Shown piece by piece: positions 1 to 7,484 of a DNA stretch of 33,547 nt. The first letter of the stretch is position 1. Every line of letters begins with the position of its first letter. The translations under genes were made by a program, and so were the position numbers. This DNA is from Clostridia bacterium (GTDB lineage Bacteria; Bacillota; Clostridia; Oscillospirales; CAG-272): positions 1 through 33,547 of the forward strand of contig JAFTLZ010000033.1 in NCBI GenBank assembly GCA_017452665.1, given 5' to 3'. The notes under the pieces were generated by a model that worked only from the letters and a program-made list of their open reading frames with translations, ran no database searches and was not told where the DNA came from.

Positions 1-38
1 CGTCTGATTATTGATAGGATATGCAAAAAAATTGGTTT

Positions 39-1052
39 TTATGCAATAGGCGAGCTTAAATTTACCGTAATGATAAATCCGCTGTCATTGTCCCCTGAAA
101 TTGTGTATGCAAAGTTTGAGGGAACATTGATCGTGGTCACATCCTCCGACGAAGCGGGAACGTAATAAACCTCGTATTGGTTGTTATCGGCGCCGGTAAT
201 ACTCAGGTGATTGTCAGAGGAATAGGAGGTTTTCAAAAGCTCCACGTATTCTTCCAGACAAAGATTGTTGTTGGTCATGTAGGTCGCGTGAGAAATTCCA
301 ACGTAACGTAAGCAATGCTCGTAGTCTGAAATTCCGGTCTCTGCCGTTTTATCAGCAGGATAACGAAGAACAAACCCGTATTTGTAACAGTTCTGGTAGA
401 TCCAATGCGAATCCTCCAAATAGTCTCGTCCTGTCGTGGAGGCAGACATTACCGCGATGCAATATCCGGTATGATGGTCGGAATATCCGGGCTGAACAGA
501 AGATCCAAGCGATTCCTGATCCTCCCGTGTGCGGTATGCAGACGTAATCAAAATAGAGGAATCTTCCGATACGTTATAGTATTTTACAATCATTGCATCA
601 AAAGCCGAAAAAGCGGATCTTTCCAGCTGATAGGTGTTGTATGTTACTTGATAGATATTCGAACCGTTGATTTTGGTACGGTTATCATAAACATTGATCA
701 GCGAAAGTCCGGAGGGAAAGCGATACTCGTGCGTTTCGTTGACCAAAATCAACTCACCGAACTGAATATCGGAAGAAGGTTTGGTAATTGCCTGATATTC
801 GATCCCGGAAGGGGAGGGCGTATCGCCTTCCTTCCCGGAATCATCCTCATTTCCCGGATTTTGCGACAGGTTTGCCAATGCACCTACAATAGAGCCTACC
901 AGCAAAACCAAGGTACAAACCAAAATCAGTGCTACGGTAGCGAACATGGAGAGTAACACAAGCCTTTGTTGTCTGCGGCGTTTGACGCGCGCGTCTCTTT
1001 GACTGTGTTTGATTGTGTTAAAGCTGCGCGGTGGCGTTGCCCGATTTCCCAT
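39..1052 (-). CDS. VanY-like D-Ala-D-Ala carboxypeptidase homologue, membrane-anchored, probably inactive
   Basis: Protein of 337 aa with a basic N-terminus (KRRRQQR, residues 24-30), one membrane segment at about 31-59, an acidic Gly/Ser linker at 65-82, and an extracytoplasmic VanY (peptidase M15B) domain. The fold signatures are SAYRT (171-175), PGYSDHHTG (188-196), YGFVLRYP (225-232) and LRYVG (248-252). In active VanY enzymes the first motif reads SxHxxGxxxD and the second EPWHxRYVG, supplying His, Asp and His zinc ligands. Here the Asp position is Ala200, and the second motif is YEHCLRYVG: it has lost PW, puts Cys247 at the His position and moves His246 by one. The start is supported by AAAGGAG 9 nt upstream of the ATG. 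It lies 36 bp downstream of pnp, so it is probably cotranscribed. I infer a pseudoenzyme that may bind peptidoglycan. The domain is sure; loss of activity is inferred from the sequence. Confidence 0.8.
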   Translation of the reverse strand: MGNRATPPRSFNTIKHSQRDARVKRRRQQRLVLLSMFATVALILVCTLVLLVGSIVGALANLSQNPGNEDDSGKEGDTPSPSGIEYQAITKPSSDIQFGELILVNETHEYRFPSGLSLINVYDNRTKINGSNIYQVTYNTYQLERSAFSAFDAMIVKYYNVSEDSSILITSAYRTREDQESLGSSVQPGYSDHHTGYCIAVMSASTTGRDYLEDSHWIYQNCYKYGFVLRYPADKTAETGISDYEHCLRYVGISHATYMTNNNLCLEEYVELLKTSYSSDNHLSITGADNNQYEVYYVPASSEDVTTINVPSNFAYTISGDNDSGFIITVNLSSPIA

Positions 1053-1088
1053 GCTGCGTTTCTCCTTTCATAAGAATGGAAAGGCAAA

Positions 1089-3209
1089 TCAGCCTTCCAG
1101 TGCGTCCTTGATCGAAAAGTCCATGCGCCCCTTCTTGTCAAGTCCGATATACTTTACTTTTACAACGTCGCCAAGCTTCAGCACGTCCTCAACCTTTTCA
1201 ATGCGGCGGGGAGCGATCTTGGAGATGTGCACCATACCTTCCTTACCGGGAGCGTACTCTACAAAACAACCGAACTCCTTAATTCCGGTAACGGTGCCCG
1301 TGTAAACCGCACCCACAACCGGTTCAAACACGATGGCGTCGATGCAAGCCTTTGCGGCGTCTGCCTGCTCGCTGTTTACAGCTGCAATGCGGATCGTACC
1401 GTCATCCTCAATGTCAATCTTTGCACCGGTGTCGGCAACGATCTTCTGGATCACCGCACCGCCCTTACCGATCACTTCGCGGATCTTATCAGGATCGATC
1501 TTCATGGTGGTCATCTTGGGAGCGTACTTGGAGACTTCTGCTCTGGGAGCGGGAATTGCCTTCAAGATCACTTCGTCAATGATATAATCACGGCCTGCGT
1601 GCGTCATTTCCAGCGCTCTCTTAATGATCTCAGGCGTCAGACCGTCGATCTTGAGGTCCATCTGGATCGAGGTGATGCCCTGGTGCGTACCTGCTACCTT
1701 AAAGTCCATATCGCCGTAGAAGTCCTCAAGACCCTGAATGTCGATCATCGTATCCCAGGAGCCATCCTCGGCGGTGATCAAGCCGCAGGAGATACCTGCA
1801 ACGGGAGCCTTGATCGGTACACCTGCATCCATCAGTGCCAGGGTAGATCCGCAAACCGAGCCCTGCGAGGTGGAACCGTTGGAGGATACCACGTCGGAAA
1901 CCAGGCGAATTGCGTAGGGGAATTCTTCCTCGGAGGGAAGCACGGGAATCAGCGAACGCTCAGCCAGTGCACCGTGACCGATCTCGCGGCGTCCGGGACT
2001 TCTGACAGGCTTTGCTTCACCGGTGGAGAAGCCGGGCATATTGTAGTGGTGCATATATCTCTTGCTGGTCTCGCTGTCAATGCCGTCCAGTATCTGCGCC
2101 TCGGAAAGCGTACCCAGCGTTGCTGCGGTCAAAACCTGCGTCTGTCCGCGGGTGAACAGACCGGAGCCGTGCACGCGGGGGAGAACGCCAACCTCGCTGC
2201 CCAAAGGACGAATCTGATCCATCTTACGACCGTCTACACGCTTTTTGTCAACCAACAGCCAACGGCGAACGATCTTCTTTTGAATCTTGTAAATCAGCTC
2301 TTCCATCTGCGTGGGGAGATCGGGATACTTTTCGGTGAATTTTTCTAAGATCGCATCCTTGATCGGAACCATCTTTGCATCGCGAACGTTCTTGTCGTCG
2401 GTGTCAAGCGCTTCCATCACGTCCTTTTCGCAGAACGCGAAAATTTCGTCAAACATATCGTGATCCAGGTCGCAGGAAGGATACTCAAACTTCTTCTTGC
2501 CGATCTCGTCAACAATGCCGTTGATAAATCCGAGCAGATCCTTGATCTCCTCATGCGCCTGCATAATAGCGTTGTACATCGTATCGTCGTCAACCTGGTT
2601 TGCACCTGCCTCGATCATAACCACCTTTTTCATGGAGGCGGCAACGGTCAACTGCAAGTCACTCTTTTTTTGCTGCTCGGCAGTGGGGTTCAGGACGATC
2701 TTGCCGTCTACCAAGCCCATGAACGCGCCGCCAATCGGGCCGTTCCACGGAATATCCGAAATTGCCAGGGCGGTGGAAGCACCAATCATTGCCGTAATTT
2801 CGGGCGAACAATCGGGGTCAACCGACATCACTACCAGAGTCAGGGCAACGTCGTTGCGCAGATCCTTGGGGAACAGGGGACGAATGGGGCGGTCGATCAC
2901 ACGGGAGGTCAGTACAGCCTTTTCGCTGGGCTTGCCCTCACGCTTCAAATAGCCGCCGGGGATTTTGCCGGCCGCATACATTCTCTCGTCAAAGTCAACC
3001 GAAAGGGGCAAAAAGTCAATGCCGTCGCGGGGCTTTTCCGAAGCGGTTGCACAGCACAGCACCGCAGTGTCGCCGTAGCGGCAGAGAACAGAGCCGTTTG
3101 CAAGTCCCGCCATTTTACCGGTTTCGATCACCAAAGGTCTGCCGGCATAGGTGTACTTGAACACTTTGTAATTTTTAAAATTCATGGGTTCGCTTTTGGT
3201 AATGTTCAT
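1089..3209 (-). CDS. pnp: Polyribonucleotide nucleotidyltransferase (PNPase)
   Basis: Phosphorolytic 3'-5' exoribonuclease of cytoplasmic mRNA decay; 706 aa, the usual length. It has two RNase PH domains (about 10-230 and 310-540) separated by the all-alpha domain, a KH domain ([15 protein letters not shown], about 555-610) and a C-terminal S1 domain (about 620-695). The second RNase PH core is typical ([21 protein letters not shown]). I chose the ATG at 3209, not the upstream in-frame start at 3263, because TACGGAGG sits 10 nt before it and the family begins near here. The extra 18 codons would be read out of the leader dyad. It follows rpsO, the common bacterial order, but a terminator and a long dyad lie between them. 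The VanY-like gene follows 36 bp downstream. Confidence 0.98.
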   Translation of the reverse strand: MNITKSEPMNFKNYKVFKYTYAGRPLVIETGKMAGLANGSVLCRYGDTAVLCCATASEKPRDGIDFLPLSVDFDERMYAAGKIPGGYLKREGKPSEKAVLTSRVIDRPIRPLFPKDLRNDVALTLVVMSVDPDCSPEITAMIGASTALAISDIPWNGPIGGAFMGLVDGKIVLNPTAEQQKKSDLQLTVAASMKKVVMIEAGANQVDDDTMYNAIMQAHEEIKDLLGFINGIVDEIGKKKFEYPSCDLDHDMFDEIFAFCEKDVMEALDTDDKNVRDAKMVPIKDAILEKFTEKYPDLPTQMEELIYKIQKKIVRRWLLVDKKRVDGRKMDQIRPLGSEVGVLPRVHGSGLFTRGQTQVLTAATLGTLSEAQILDGIDSETSKRYMHHYNMPGFSTGEAKPVRSPGRREIGHGALAERSLIPVLPSEEEFPYAIRLVSDVVSSNGSTSQGSVCGSTLALMDAGVPIKAPVAGISCGLITAEDGSWDTMIDIQGLEDFYGDMDFKVAGTHQGITSIQMDLKIDGLTPEIIKRALEMTHAGRDYIIDEVILKAIPAPRAEVSKYAPKMTTMKIDPDKIREVIGKGGAVIQKIVADTGAKIDIEDDGTIRIAAVNSEQADAAKACIDAIVFEPVVGAVYTGTVTGIKEFGCFVEYAPGKEGMVHISKIAPRRIEKVEDVLKLGDVVKVKYIGLDKKGRMDFSIKDALEG

Positions 3210-3321
3210 TGTTTTGTTTCCTCCGTATTTTTTGTTTTTTGGATTCTTACGGAGGTTTAGCACTTAACCATATTCCGGAAACGTTTCCGACGCATGGTTA
3301 ACTGCTAATCGACCGTAAGAA
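3210..3321 (-). promoter_or_regulatory. pnp leader: long dyad with an anti-Shine-Dalgarno in its 3' arm
   Basis: Positions 3244-3321 form a dyad symmetric about 3282.5. The matched blocks are TTCTTACGG (3244-3252) with CCGTAAGAA (3313-3321), TTAGCA (3257-3262) with TGCTAA (3303-3308), TTAACCAT (3264-3271) with ATGGTTAA (3294-3301), and a central 14-nt palindrome at 3276-3289. By my count 31 of 39 pairs match. No T-run follows, so it is not a terminator. On the transcript, CCTCCGTA (3255-3248) lies in the 3' arm and is an exact complement of the pnp Shine-Dalgarno TACGGAGG (3227-3220), 20 nt away. The dyad and the SD-sequestering helix share bases and cannot both form. A double-stranded pnp leader cut by RNase III and acted on by PNPase is known in E. 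coli; that this leader works similarly is inference. Confidence 0.75.
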
Positions 3322-3336
3322 ATGGTGTTGCAGGCG

Positions 3337-3388
3337 AAAAAACAAACGGGGAGTGAGAGCAGGACAGATGCCGCTGCTCTCCACTCCC
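3337..3388 (-). terminator. Rho-independent terminator after rpsO
   Basis: Read on the minus strand, a 14-15 nt arm (3388-3374) pairs with its complement (3362-3349) with one bulged G around an 11-nt loop. CGTTTGTTTTTT follows. It lies just after the rpsO stop and only 15 nt before the pnp leader dyad. It should end most rpsO transcripts, so pnp relies on read-through or on a promoter I could not identify. Confidence 0.85.
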
Positions 3389-3396
3389 AAGATCGT

Positions 3397-3660
3397 TTAT
3401 TTTCTCAAACCGAGCTTGCTGACAATCGCGCGGTAACGCTCGATGTCATTCTTCTGCAGGTAGTTCAAAAGGTTTCTTCTGTGACCGATCATCTTCTGCA
3501 GACCGCGGCGGCTGTGGAAGTCCTTTTTGTTGACTTTCAGGTGCTCGGTCAGGTTGTTGATGCGGTTGGTCAGAATTGCGATCTGAACCTCAGGAGAACC
3601 GGTGTCTCCCTCATGGGTTGCGTACTGCTCAATCAGGCTGAGTTTTTCTTCTTTCTGCAT
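3397..3660 (-). CDS. rpsO: 30S ribosomal protein S15
   Basis: Small-subunit protein that binds 16S rRNA early in assembly and, in several bacteria, represses its own mRNA. It has 87 aa from the ATG at 3660; the family is about 89 aa. Signature segments are [40 protein letters not shown] and the C-terminal SKLGLRK. A GTG four codons upstream (3672) is rejected as the start because it is part of the ribosome binding site AAAGGTG, which is well spaced from the ATG. It has its own promoter at 3769-3797 and a leader of about 100 nt. A terminator follows directly. Confidence 0.98.
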   Translation of the reverse strand: MQKEEKLSLIEQYATHEGDTGSPEVQIAILTNRINNLTEHLKVNKKDFHSRRGLQKMIGHRRNLLNYLQKNDIERYRAIVSKLGLRK

Positions 3661-3762
3661 GGTTTTATTCACCTTTCTTTATTTTTTGGCGTTTCACACA
3701 GTAATCGGCGGGTGAACAGCTGCTAAACAGCCTCGAATCCGAAAACCGAGCTCACGTCATAC
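3661..3762 (-). promoter_or_regulatory. rpsO mRNA leader, candidate S15 autoregulatory structure
   Basis: The leader between the promoter and the rpsO start is about 100 nt. GTTCACC (3717-3711) can pair over 7 bp, one of them G-U, with GGTGAAT (3673-3667), which contains the rpsO Shine-Dalgarno. Part of the same GTTCAC can pair instead with GTGA earlier in the leader. A small hairpin GCTG-TTTAG-CAGC also lies in it. S15 leader RNAs are known in Gram-positive bacteria, but I cannot match this one to a described class by eye. Confidence 0.45.
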
Positions 3763-3768
3763 AATGAT

Positions 3769-3797
3769 ATTATACCATACTTTTTTCAATTTGTAAA
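3769..3797 (-). promoter_or_regulatory. sigma-A promoter of rpsO
   Basis: Minus strand: -35 TTTACA (3797-3792), 17-bp spacer, -10 TATAAT (3774-3769) with an extended -10 TGG just before it. About 50 bp of A/T tracts lie upstream (3798-3850) and resemble an UP element, as is common for ribosomal protein genes. Confidence 0.85.
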
Positions 3798-3850
3798 GTC
3801 TTTTTTCATTTTTTATTTAAATTTTTTATTTAAAAAACTTTTCAATTTAT

Positions 3851-3994
3851 CTGGGAGTAGGAAGCGTTTTGGATGAGGAGGGCTTCCGCGCATATATCGA
3901 AAAAACTCTGAAAACGGCATGCGGATACCGTGTGGAAATTACCTACTCCTTCAAAGCGAAGGGGAAGGCGTTCTTTGATTTTAACCGTAAATAA
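3851..3994 (+). pseudogene. Orphan 3' end of an unidentified gene
   Basis: Between the A/T-rich rpsO upstream region and the DUF4838 gene, a plus-strand frame runs 47 codons to a TAA at 3992-3994. Its composition is protein-like (segments DEEGFRAYIEKTLKTACGYR and EITYSFKAKGKAFFDFN). No convincing start exists: the frame opens in A/T-rich DNA, and the only internal candidate is a TTG at 3869. It overlaps the last 14 bp of the convergent DUF4838 gene. It looks like the C-terminus of a gene whose 5' part was lost by deletion or rearrangement. I do not recognise the family. Apart from this and the promoter region, the 3661-3980 interval holds no gene. Confidence 0.4.
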
Positions 3995-5582
3995 TTTTGT
4001 CCCCCAATTTTCTGTATGCCCACTCGGTCGGAGGCTTCTGAAAATCCTGCTCCTCAGGCCAATCGTTCTGGTTTTCTCTCCAGCGGATCCCACGCGCGTT
4101 GACGTCGCGGTAAAAGGCACGCGCTTTCTCCTCCTTCGGCTTCACCGTCAGCGAAAGATACGTCCATTGCAGACGGGAGCGTTGAACTGCCTCCAAACGG
4201 TCACCTGCGGCAGCCTCGGCAGCATCCCACCAGCCTTCCGCAGCGCTGTAGACCGCCTCGTACAGCTCCTTGGGAATCATAACGAAAGGAGGATCGTAAA
4301 TACCGATGTGATTGCGCTTGGCAAGCCCCGTCATCAAATCAATGTAGGCGCGAATGTTTCGCCAGCCCGCACCGTAATAAGCCTCCAAAAATGCGTCCAC
4401 ATGACCTTGATATTCCTCCTCGCTCATCAGCGGATCCCACATCAGCTTTGCCAAAAGATAGGATCGGAGCTCCGCAAACTCGCCGCTTACGGTTTGATAG
4501 TTTCCTTCGGGATACATTCCTTTTACTCCATGCAGGGCAAAAAAACGCATATTTTCGCGCAGAACGCCAAAATTGGGGAAGGTGGGAATGTAATACGCAA
4601 AATTGGTGACGTAGTCCCAGATGTACAACCGTTGGCAGATCCGATTCCATTCCTCAATGTCGCGTACAAATGCTTTGTTTCTGTCGCAGGTGGCGTCGGA
4701 AAGTGGATGCGAGAAGCAACACTCAATCGAGCACAGCCGAATCACAACGTTTGGCAGGGGACGCGTAATTTTGGGGGCGCGGCGCGTGTACTGATACGCC
4801 AGTGTTTCAATGGCAACCTTTGGGTAATCGTCTTTCATATTTTCCGCCACCGCATTCACAAAGCGCAACAGCGTTCCCATGTGACTGCCTTCTTCTTCGT
4901 CAATCGCCGCACAGCGGGGACAGGTGCAGTATTTGAAATTGTCGTTTTGGGAAACAGATACCAGCTTTACGGAGGGATCCTTCTGCAAAAGCTCACGCGT
5001 ATAGGTGATTGCCTTTTCCAGCATTGCGGGATCGGTCAGGCAGGGCTGCTCAGTGCGCGGAACCCCCGTAATCGCGTGCATGGTGTGCACAAAGCCGCCC
5101 CACTTCATAAAACCGCCGTATTTTGGATCGGGATTGTCATGGGTGTTGATACGGTTTGCCACCCGCCAATCAATGTCATCGCGAGAGAACCAACCGGATT
5201 GACGGTACTCAAAAATCGGCTCAAACGTCTCATCCAGCTCCGGAATTTCTGCATCGCTGTTGTAACGCTCCACATCGGGAGCAAAGCTGCGCACACCAAG
5301 ATATTTTTCCAAAAAGCCGTAAACGCCGTACAAAATTCCGCGCGCATTGCCGCCGATGATCTCCAAAGCGCCTTCTGCATTGCGAATGCGATAGCCCTCC
5401 GTATCGGGCAGTGCAGGATCTATGCGCAAATCAATCACGCCGCGCCCACCCATCATTTTCTCGCCGCAAATCTTTTCAATCCAAGTGCGCATCACTTCAC
5501 CGGCGTGTAGCTCCGCCTCGGATGACCCGCACTTTACGGTATACTCTGATGCAGAAACACCGCATAGTGTAATCTTTCCCAT
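3981..5582 (-). CDS. DUF4838 / GH20-like-domain protein, putative glycan-active
   Basis: Protein of 533 aa without signal peptide or membrane segment, so probably cytoplasmic. The N-terminal ~110 residues resemble the small alpha/beta domain found in front of hexosaminidase-type barrels: GNARGILYGVYGFLEKYLGVRSFAPD, residues about 78-103, is typical of GH20 domain 2 and GH67 N-domains. The rest matches DUF4838, including the NDNFKYCTCPRCAAIDEEEGSHMG region and the following helix LRFVNAVAENM. Members are found near glycan-degradation genes, but the reaction is not established and I assign no substrate. The start is supported by GGGAGG 5 nt before the ATG and a consensus promoter upstream. It is a single-gene unit, with a terminator separating it from the lipoprotein gene upstream. 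Confidence 0.8.
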   Translation of the reverse strand: MGKITLCGVSASEYTVKCGSSEAELHAGEVMRTWIEKICGEKMMGGRGVIDLRIDPALPDTEGYRIRNAEGALEIIGGNARGILYGVYGFLEKYLGVRSFAPDVERYNSDAEIPELDETFEPIFEYRQSGWFSRDDIDWRVANRINTHDNPDPKYGGFMKWGGFVHTMHAITGVPRTEQPCLTDPAMLEKAITYTRELLQKDPSVKLVSVSQNDNFKYCTCPRCAAIDEEEGSHMGTLLRFVNAVAENMKDDYPKVAIETLAYQYTRRAPKITRPLPNVVIRLCSIECCFSHPLSDATCDRNKAFVRDIEEWNRICQRLYIWDYVTNFAYYIPTFPNFGVLRENMRFFALHGVKGMYPEGNYQTVSGEFAELRSYLLAKLMWDPLMSEEEYQGHVDAFLEAYYGAGWRNIRAYIDLMTGLAKRNHIGIYDPPFVMIPKELYEAVYSAAEGWWDAAEAAAGDRLEAVQRSRLQWTYLSLTVKPKEEKARAFYRDVNARGIRWRENQNDWPEEQDFQKPPTEWAYRKLGDKIIYG

Positions 5583-5642
5583 AAAAACCTCCCGACAAAA
5601 AGATTTTGATTTTTGTAAAAGAGCAGAGCCTTTTCGTCCTTC

Positions 5643-5671
5643 ATTTTAGCATATCCCAAACGGTTTGTCAA
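5643..5671 (-). promoter_or_regulatory. Promoter of the DUF4838 gene with a palindrome in the spacer
   Basis: Minus strand: -35 TTGACA (5671-5666), 17-bp spacer, -10 TAAAAT (5648-5643). The odd-length palindrome CAAACGGTTTG (5657-5667) overlaps the -35 and the adjoining spacer, where a repressor would block RNA polymerase. Its shape resembles LacI-family operators. No regulator gene lies beside it. Confidence 0.75.
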
Positions 5672-5726
5672 TCATTTTTCATTCGAGATTTCATATTTTT
5701 CCGCTGAAGATCAATTTATAAAAGCA

Positions 5727-5763
5727 GTACCCGCAGGGCATTCTACAAACACCATGCGGGTAC
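5727..5763 (-). terminator. Terminator after the lipoprotein gene
   Basis: Arms GTACCCGCA (5727-5735) and TGCGGGTAC (5755-5763) are perfect 9-bp complements around a 19-nt loop. They lie 5 nt past the stop of the lipoprotein gene and are followed on the minus strand by TGCTTTTAT. The T-run is short. Confidence 0.7.
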
Positions 5764-5767
5764 CGTT

Positions 5768-6754
5768 TTATTCGATTGGCAAGGCAATCTTTTCTGTAGC
5801 ATTGATCTTTGTAAATTCGCAAAGGCAGTAAACCCGATTTTCCCATTTCCCGATGTTGCCACACATCTCAAGCTTTACAATGCTTCCGTGCTCAAACCAA
5901 ATGCTAACCTTGGTGTTGGGAATTGCCAAATTCAGCATGGCGGTATAGCAATTCAATTCCTCTTCGTACGCAAACAGTGAGTATCCGTAGTCGCTCAAAT
6001 CGCTTAACTCTCCCATCAATTCGTCCAAGTGGTTCGCCTGCAAATCCGTAAAACTGTCAATTCTATTCTCCCGATAATACAGACCATGCGAGCGGTCGCC
6101 TTCATGGGAAATCTCAGTAGCATTCCACTCGGAAATCCCACTGTTATATTTTATGCTGTCCTGATATCTCGTAATCCAGCCAAAATCATAATGAAATTCA
6201 TAAATATCAACTGTAAAGCTCTCAAAACGCGAAAGATCAAACGCCGTTTTCCACTCGTCCGAGCTTACACTCGCAATTTCGTCCTCATTTTTTGGGGGAA
6301 CAGTGCCGTCCGTGCAGGTAACGGGGTAGATGACCATATCCCCATCCCATCGCGCGCCTTTTTCAATCGCATCCCACTGCTCCATCGTGCCGTTGAAGAT
6401 GATTCGTTTCAAGCTTGTGCACCCGTCAAACGCCCGCTCTCCAATTTTTCTTACACTGGCAGGAATGACAAAATTGGTAATCTGTTTGCAATCACGAAAC
6501 GCCTCTGCAGAAATGGCAACGACGCATTCACCTTCAGAGGAGACTGAGGGAATGCTCACATATGTCTCGGTGCAAATGCCGATCCCGATGACAAAGCAAG
6601 TTCCATCTTTCTGTGAGGCAAACTGTAATCCCTCAATGCCCTCGTAGTAGCGCATCTTCGTATCGCCGTCATTCATACGAAAACAAGCTGAAAAAAGCAG
6701 GGAAGTGCAAAGTAGTAAAAGGAATATCCAAACCAATCCCAATTTCTTTTTCAT
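5768..6754 (-). CDS. Lipoprotein with BspA-type leucine-rich repeats
   Basis: Protein of 328 aa. An N-terminal signal peptide (MKKK, then a hydrophobic stretch to about 23) ends in the lipobox-like LLFSAC, so Cys24 is the likely lipidated residue of a surface lipoprotein. Residues about 60-145 are LRR_5 (BspA/TpLRR) repeats with the usual spacing: ISAEAFRDCKQITNFVIPAS, IGERAFDGCTSLKRIIFNGT and EQWDAIEKGARW. The C-terminal half (about 165-328) has no family I recognise and looks like an independent beta-rich domain. BspA repeats usually mediate surface adhesion, but the ligand is unknown. The ribosome binding site AGGAGGG is well placed. It is bounded by its own promoter and terminator. Confidence 0.8.
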   Translation of the reverse strand: MKKKLGLVWIFLLLLCTSLLFSACFRMNDGDTKMRYYEGIEGLQFASQKDGTCFVIGIGICTETYVSIPSVSSEGECVVAISAEAFRDCKQITNFVIPASVRKIGERAFDGCTSLKRIIFNGTMEQWDAIEKGARWDGDMVIYPVTCTDGTVPPKNEDEIASVSSDEWKTAFDLSRFESFTVDIYEFHYDFGWITRYQDSIKYNSGISEWNATEISHEGDRSHGLYYRENRIDSFTDLQANHLDELMGELSDLSDYGYSLFAYEEELNCYTAMLNLAIPNTKVSIWFEHGSIVKLEMCGNIGKWENRVYCLCEFTKINATEKIALPIE

Positions 6755-6792
6755 ATAGCCCTCCTAAAACAGAATCAGATATAAGTAGCTCT

Positions 6793-6851
6793 ATTATGGC
6801 ATATCTCATTTTGTTTGTAACCCCCAAATCGGTCGTTTGTAAAACAAAATG
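6793..6851 (-). promoter_or_regulatory. Candidate lipoprotein-gene promoter inside an inverted repeat
   Basis: Minus strand: -35 TTACAA (6820-6815), 16-bp spacer, -10 CATAAT (6798-6793). A perfect 10-bp inverted repeat, CATTTTGTTT (6807-6816) with AAACAAAATG (6842-6851), overlaps the -35. Since vanZ ends at 6860, the repeat may instead be a weak transcription end for vanZ. Confidence 0.45.
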
Positions 6852-6859
6852 CGCGACGG

Positions 6860-7426
6860 TCAATCTGTATATAATGAAACGTAAAAATCAATATTTGCGA
6901 CCGTTTGAATCGTCGCATAAATCGCGATTGGAATCAGAATGATATAACAGATCACCAAAAATACGGCTACGAGGTGCCGCCTCGTTTTTTCATTTAACCG
7001 CTTCAAGCAAAATTTTATGACAGCGCATCCCAAAAAGCCGATGATTCCGCCAAACGTATTGCAAATTAAATCAATGGTCGAAAATCCGCCAATGGCGGTA
7101 AATATTTGCGTTACCTCAAAGATGGCAGACAATAAAAATGAGATCCCCAGCGTTTTGAAAAAACGGATTTTTTGATCAGATGCACTTACCGTAAAGCCAA
7201 ACGGCACAAAAACCAGGATATTTAGAAGATTTTCTTTTGCAGTTGTCGCCTTCATCACAAAAGGATTTAAAGAATACGTCAATCTTGAAAAAAGATCTAA
7301 TTTTATCATAACATCAAAATTACGTTCAATGGTAGCAAACCGATTCATTTTAAAAAGAATTCCCCATATTAAAACAACCAGGTAAATTACGATCAAAATT
7401 CTAAAATATTTTTTTGCACGTTCCAT
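6860..7426 (-). CDS. VanZ-like integral membrane protein
   Basis: Protein of 188 aa. The first membrane helix (about 8-26) is followed by NPF, then LLNILVFVPFGFTVS (about 67-81), the VanZ-family core. Next come IFEVTQIFTAIGGFSTIDLICNTFGGIIGFL (a helix, then the conserved E.xQ...G..D..D/C-N..G pattern) and a last C-terminal helix at about 150-172. VanZ is linked to low-level teicoplanin resistance in Tn1546, but chromosomal VanZ-like proteins are widespread and mostly uncharacterised. No vanA/H/X/S/R gene is nearby. The start is supported by GGAGGG. Expression is probably repressed by the divergent XRE regulator, because the promoter lies between two copies of one palindrome. Confidence 0.85.
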   Translation of the reverse strand: MERAKKYFRILIVIYLVVLIWGILFKMNRFATIERNFDVMIKLDLFSRLTYSLNPFVMKATTAKENLLNILVFVPFGFTVSASDQKIRFFKTLGISFLLSAIFEVTQIFTAIGGFSTIDLICNTFGGIIGFLGCAVIKFCLKRLNEKTRRHLVAVFLVICYIILIPIAIYATIQTVANIDFYVSLYTD

Positions 7427-7484
7427 CTAATCCCTCCAAAGCAAAAGATTCAATCAAAGCTCATTCAGTAGATCAATTTTCGAG

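Noticed and set aside
1089..3263. A longer PNPase starting at 3263
   Set aside because: The 18 extra codons are read from the leader dyad and the ribosome binding site, and the start at 3209 has an ideal GGAGG.
3257..3308. CIRCE-like heat-shock element (TTAGCACTT ... AACTGCTAA) in the pnp leader
   Set aside because: The half-sites are imperfect and 34 nt apart rather than 9, and they are explained by the larger 78-nt dyad.
3930..5510. Long plus-strand open frame opposite the DUF4838 gene
   Set aside because: It lacks a ribosome binding site and shows no protein-family features; it is the antisense shadow of a well-supported gene. The same holds for the long frames opposite uvrA, pnp and lon.
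39..7426. A vancomycin-resistance cluster, because VanY-like and VanZ-like genes are both present
   Set aside because: They are about 6 kb apart with unrelated genes between, no vanH/A/X/R/S genes occur, and the VanY homologue lacks zinc ligands.
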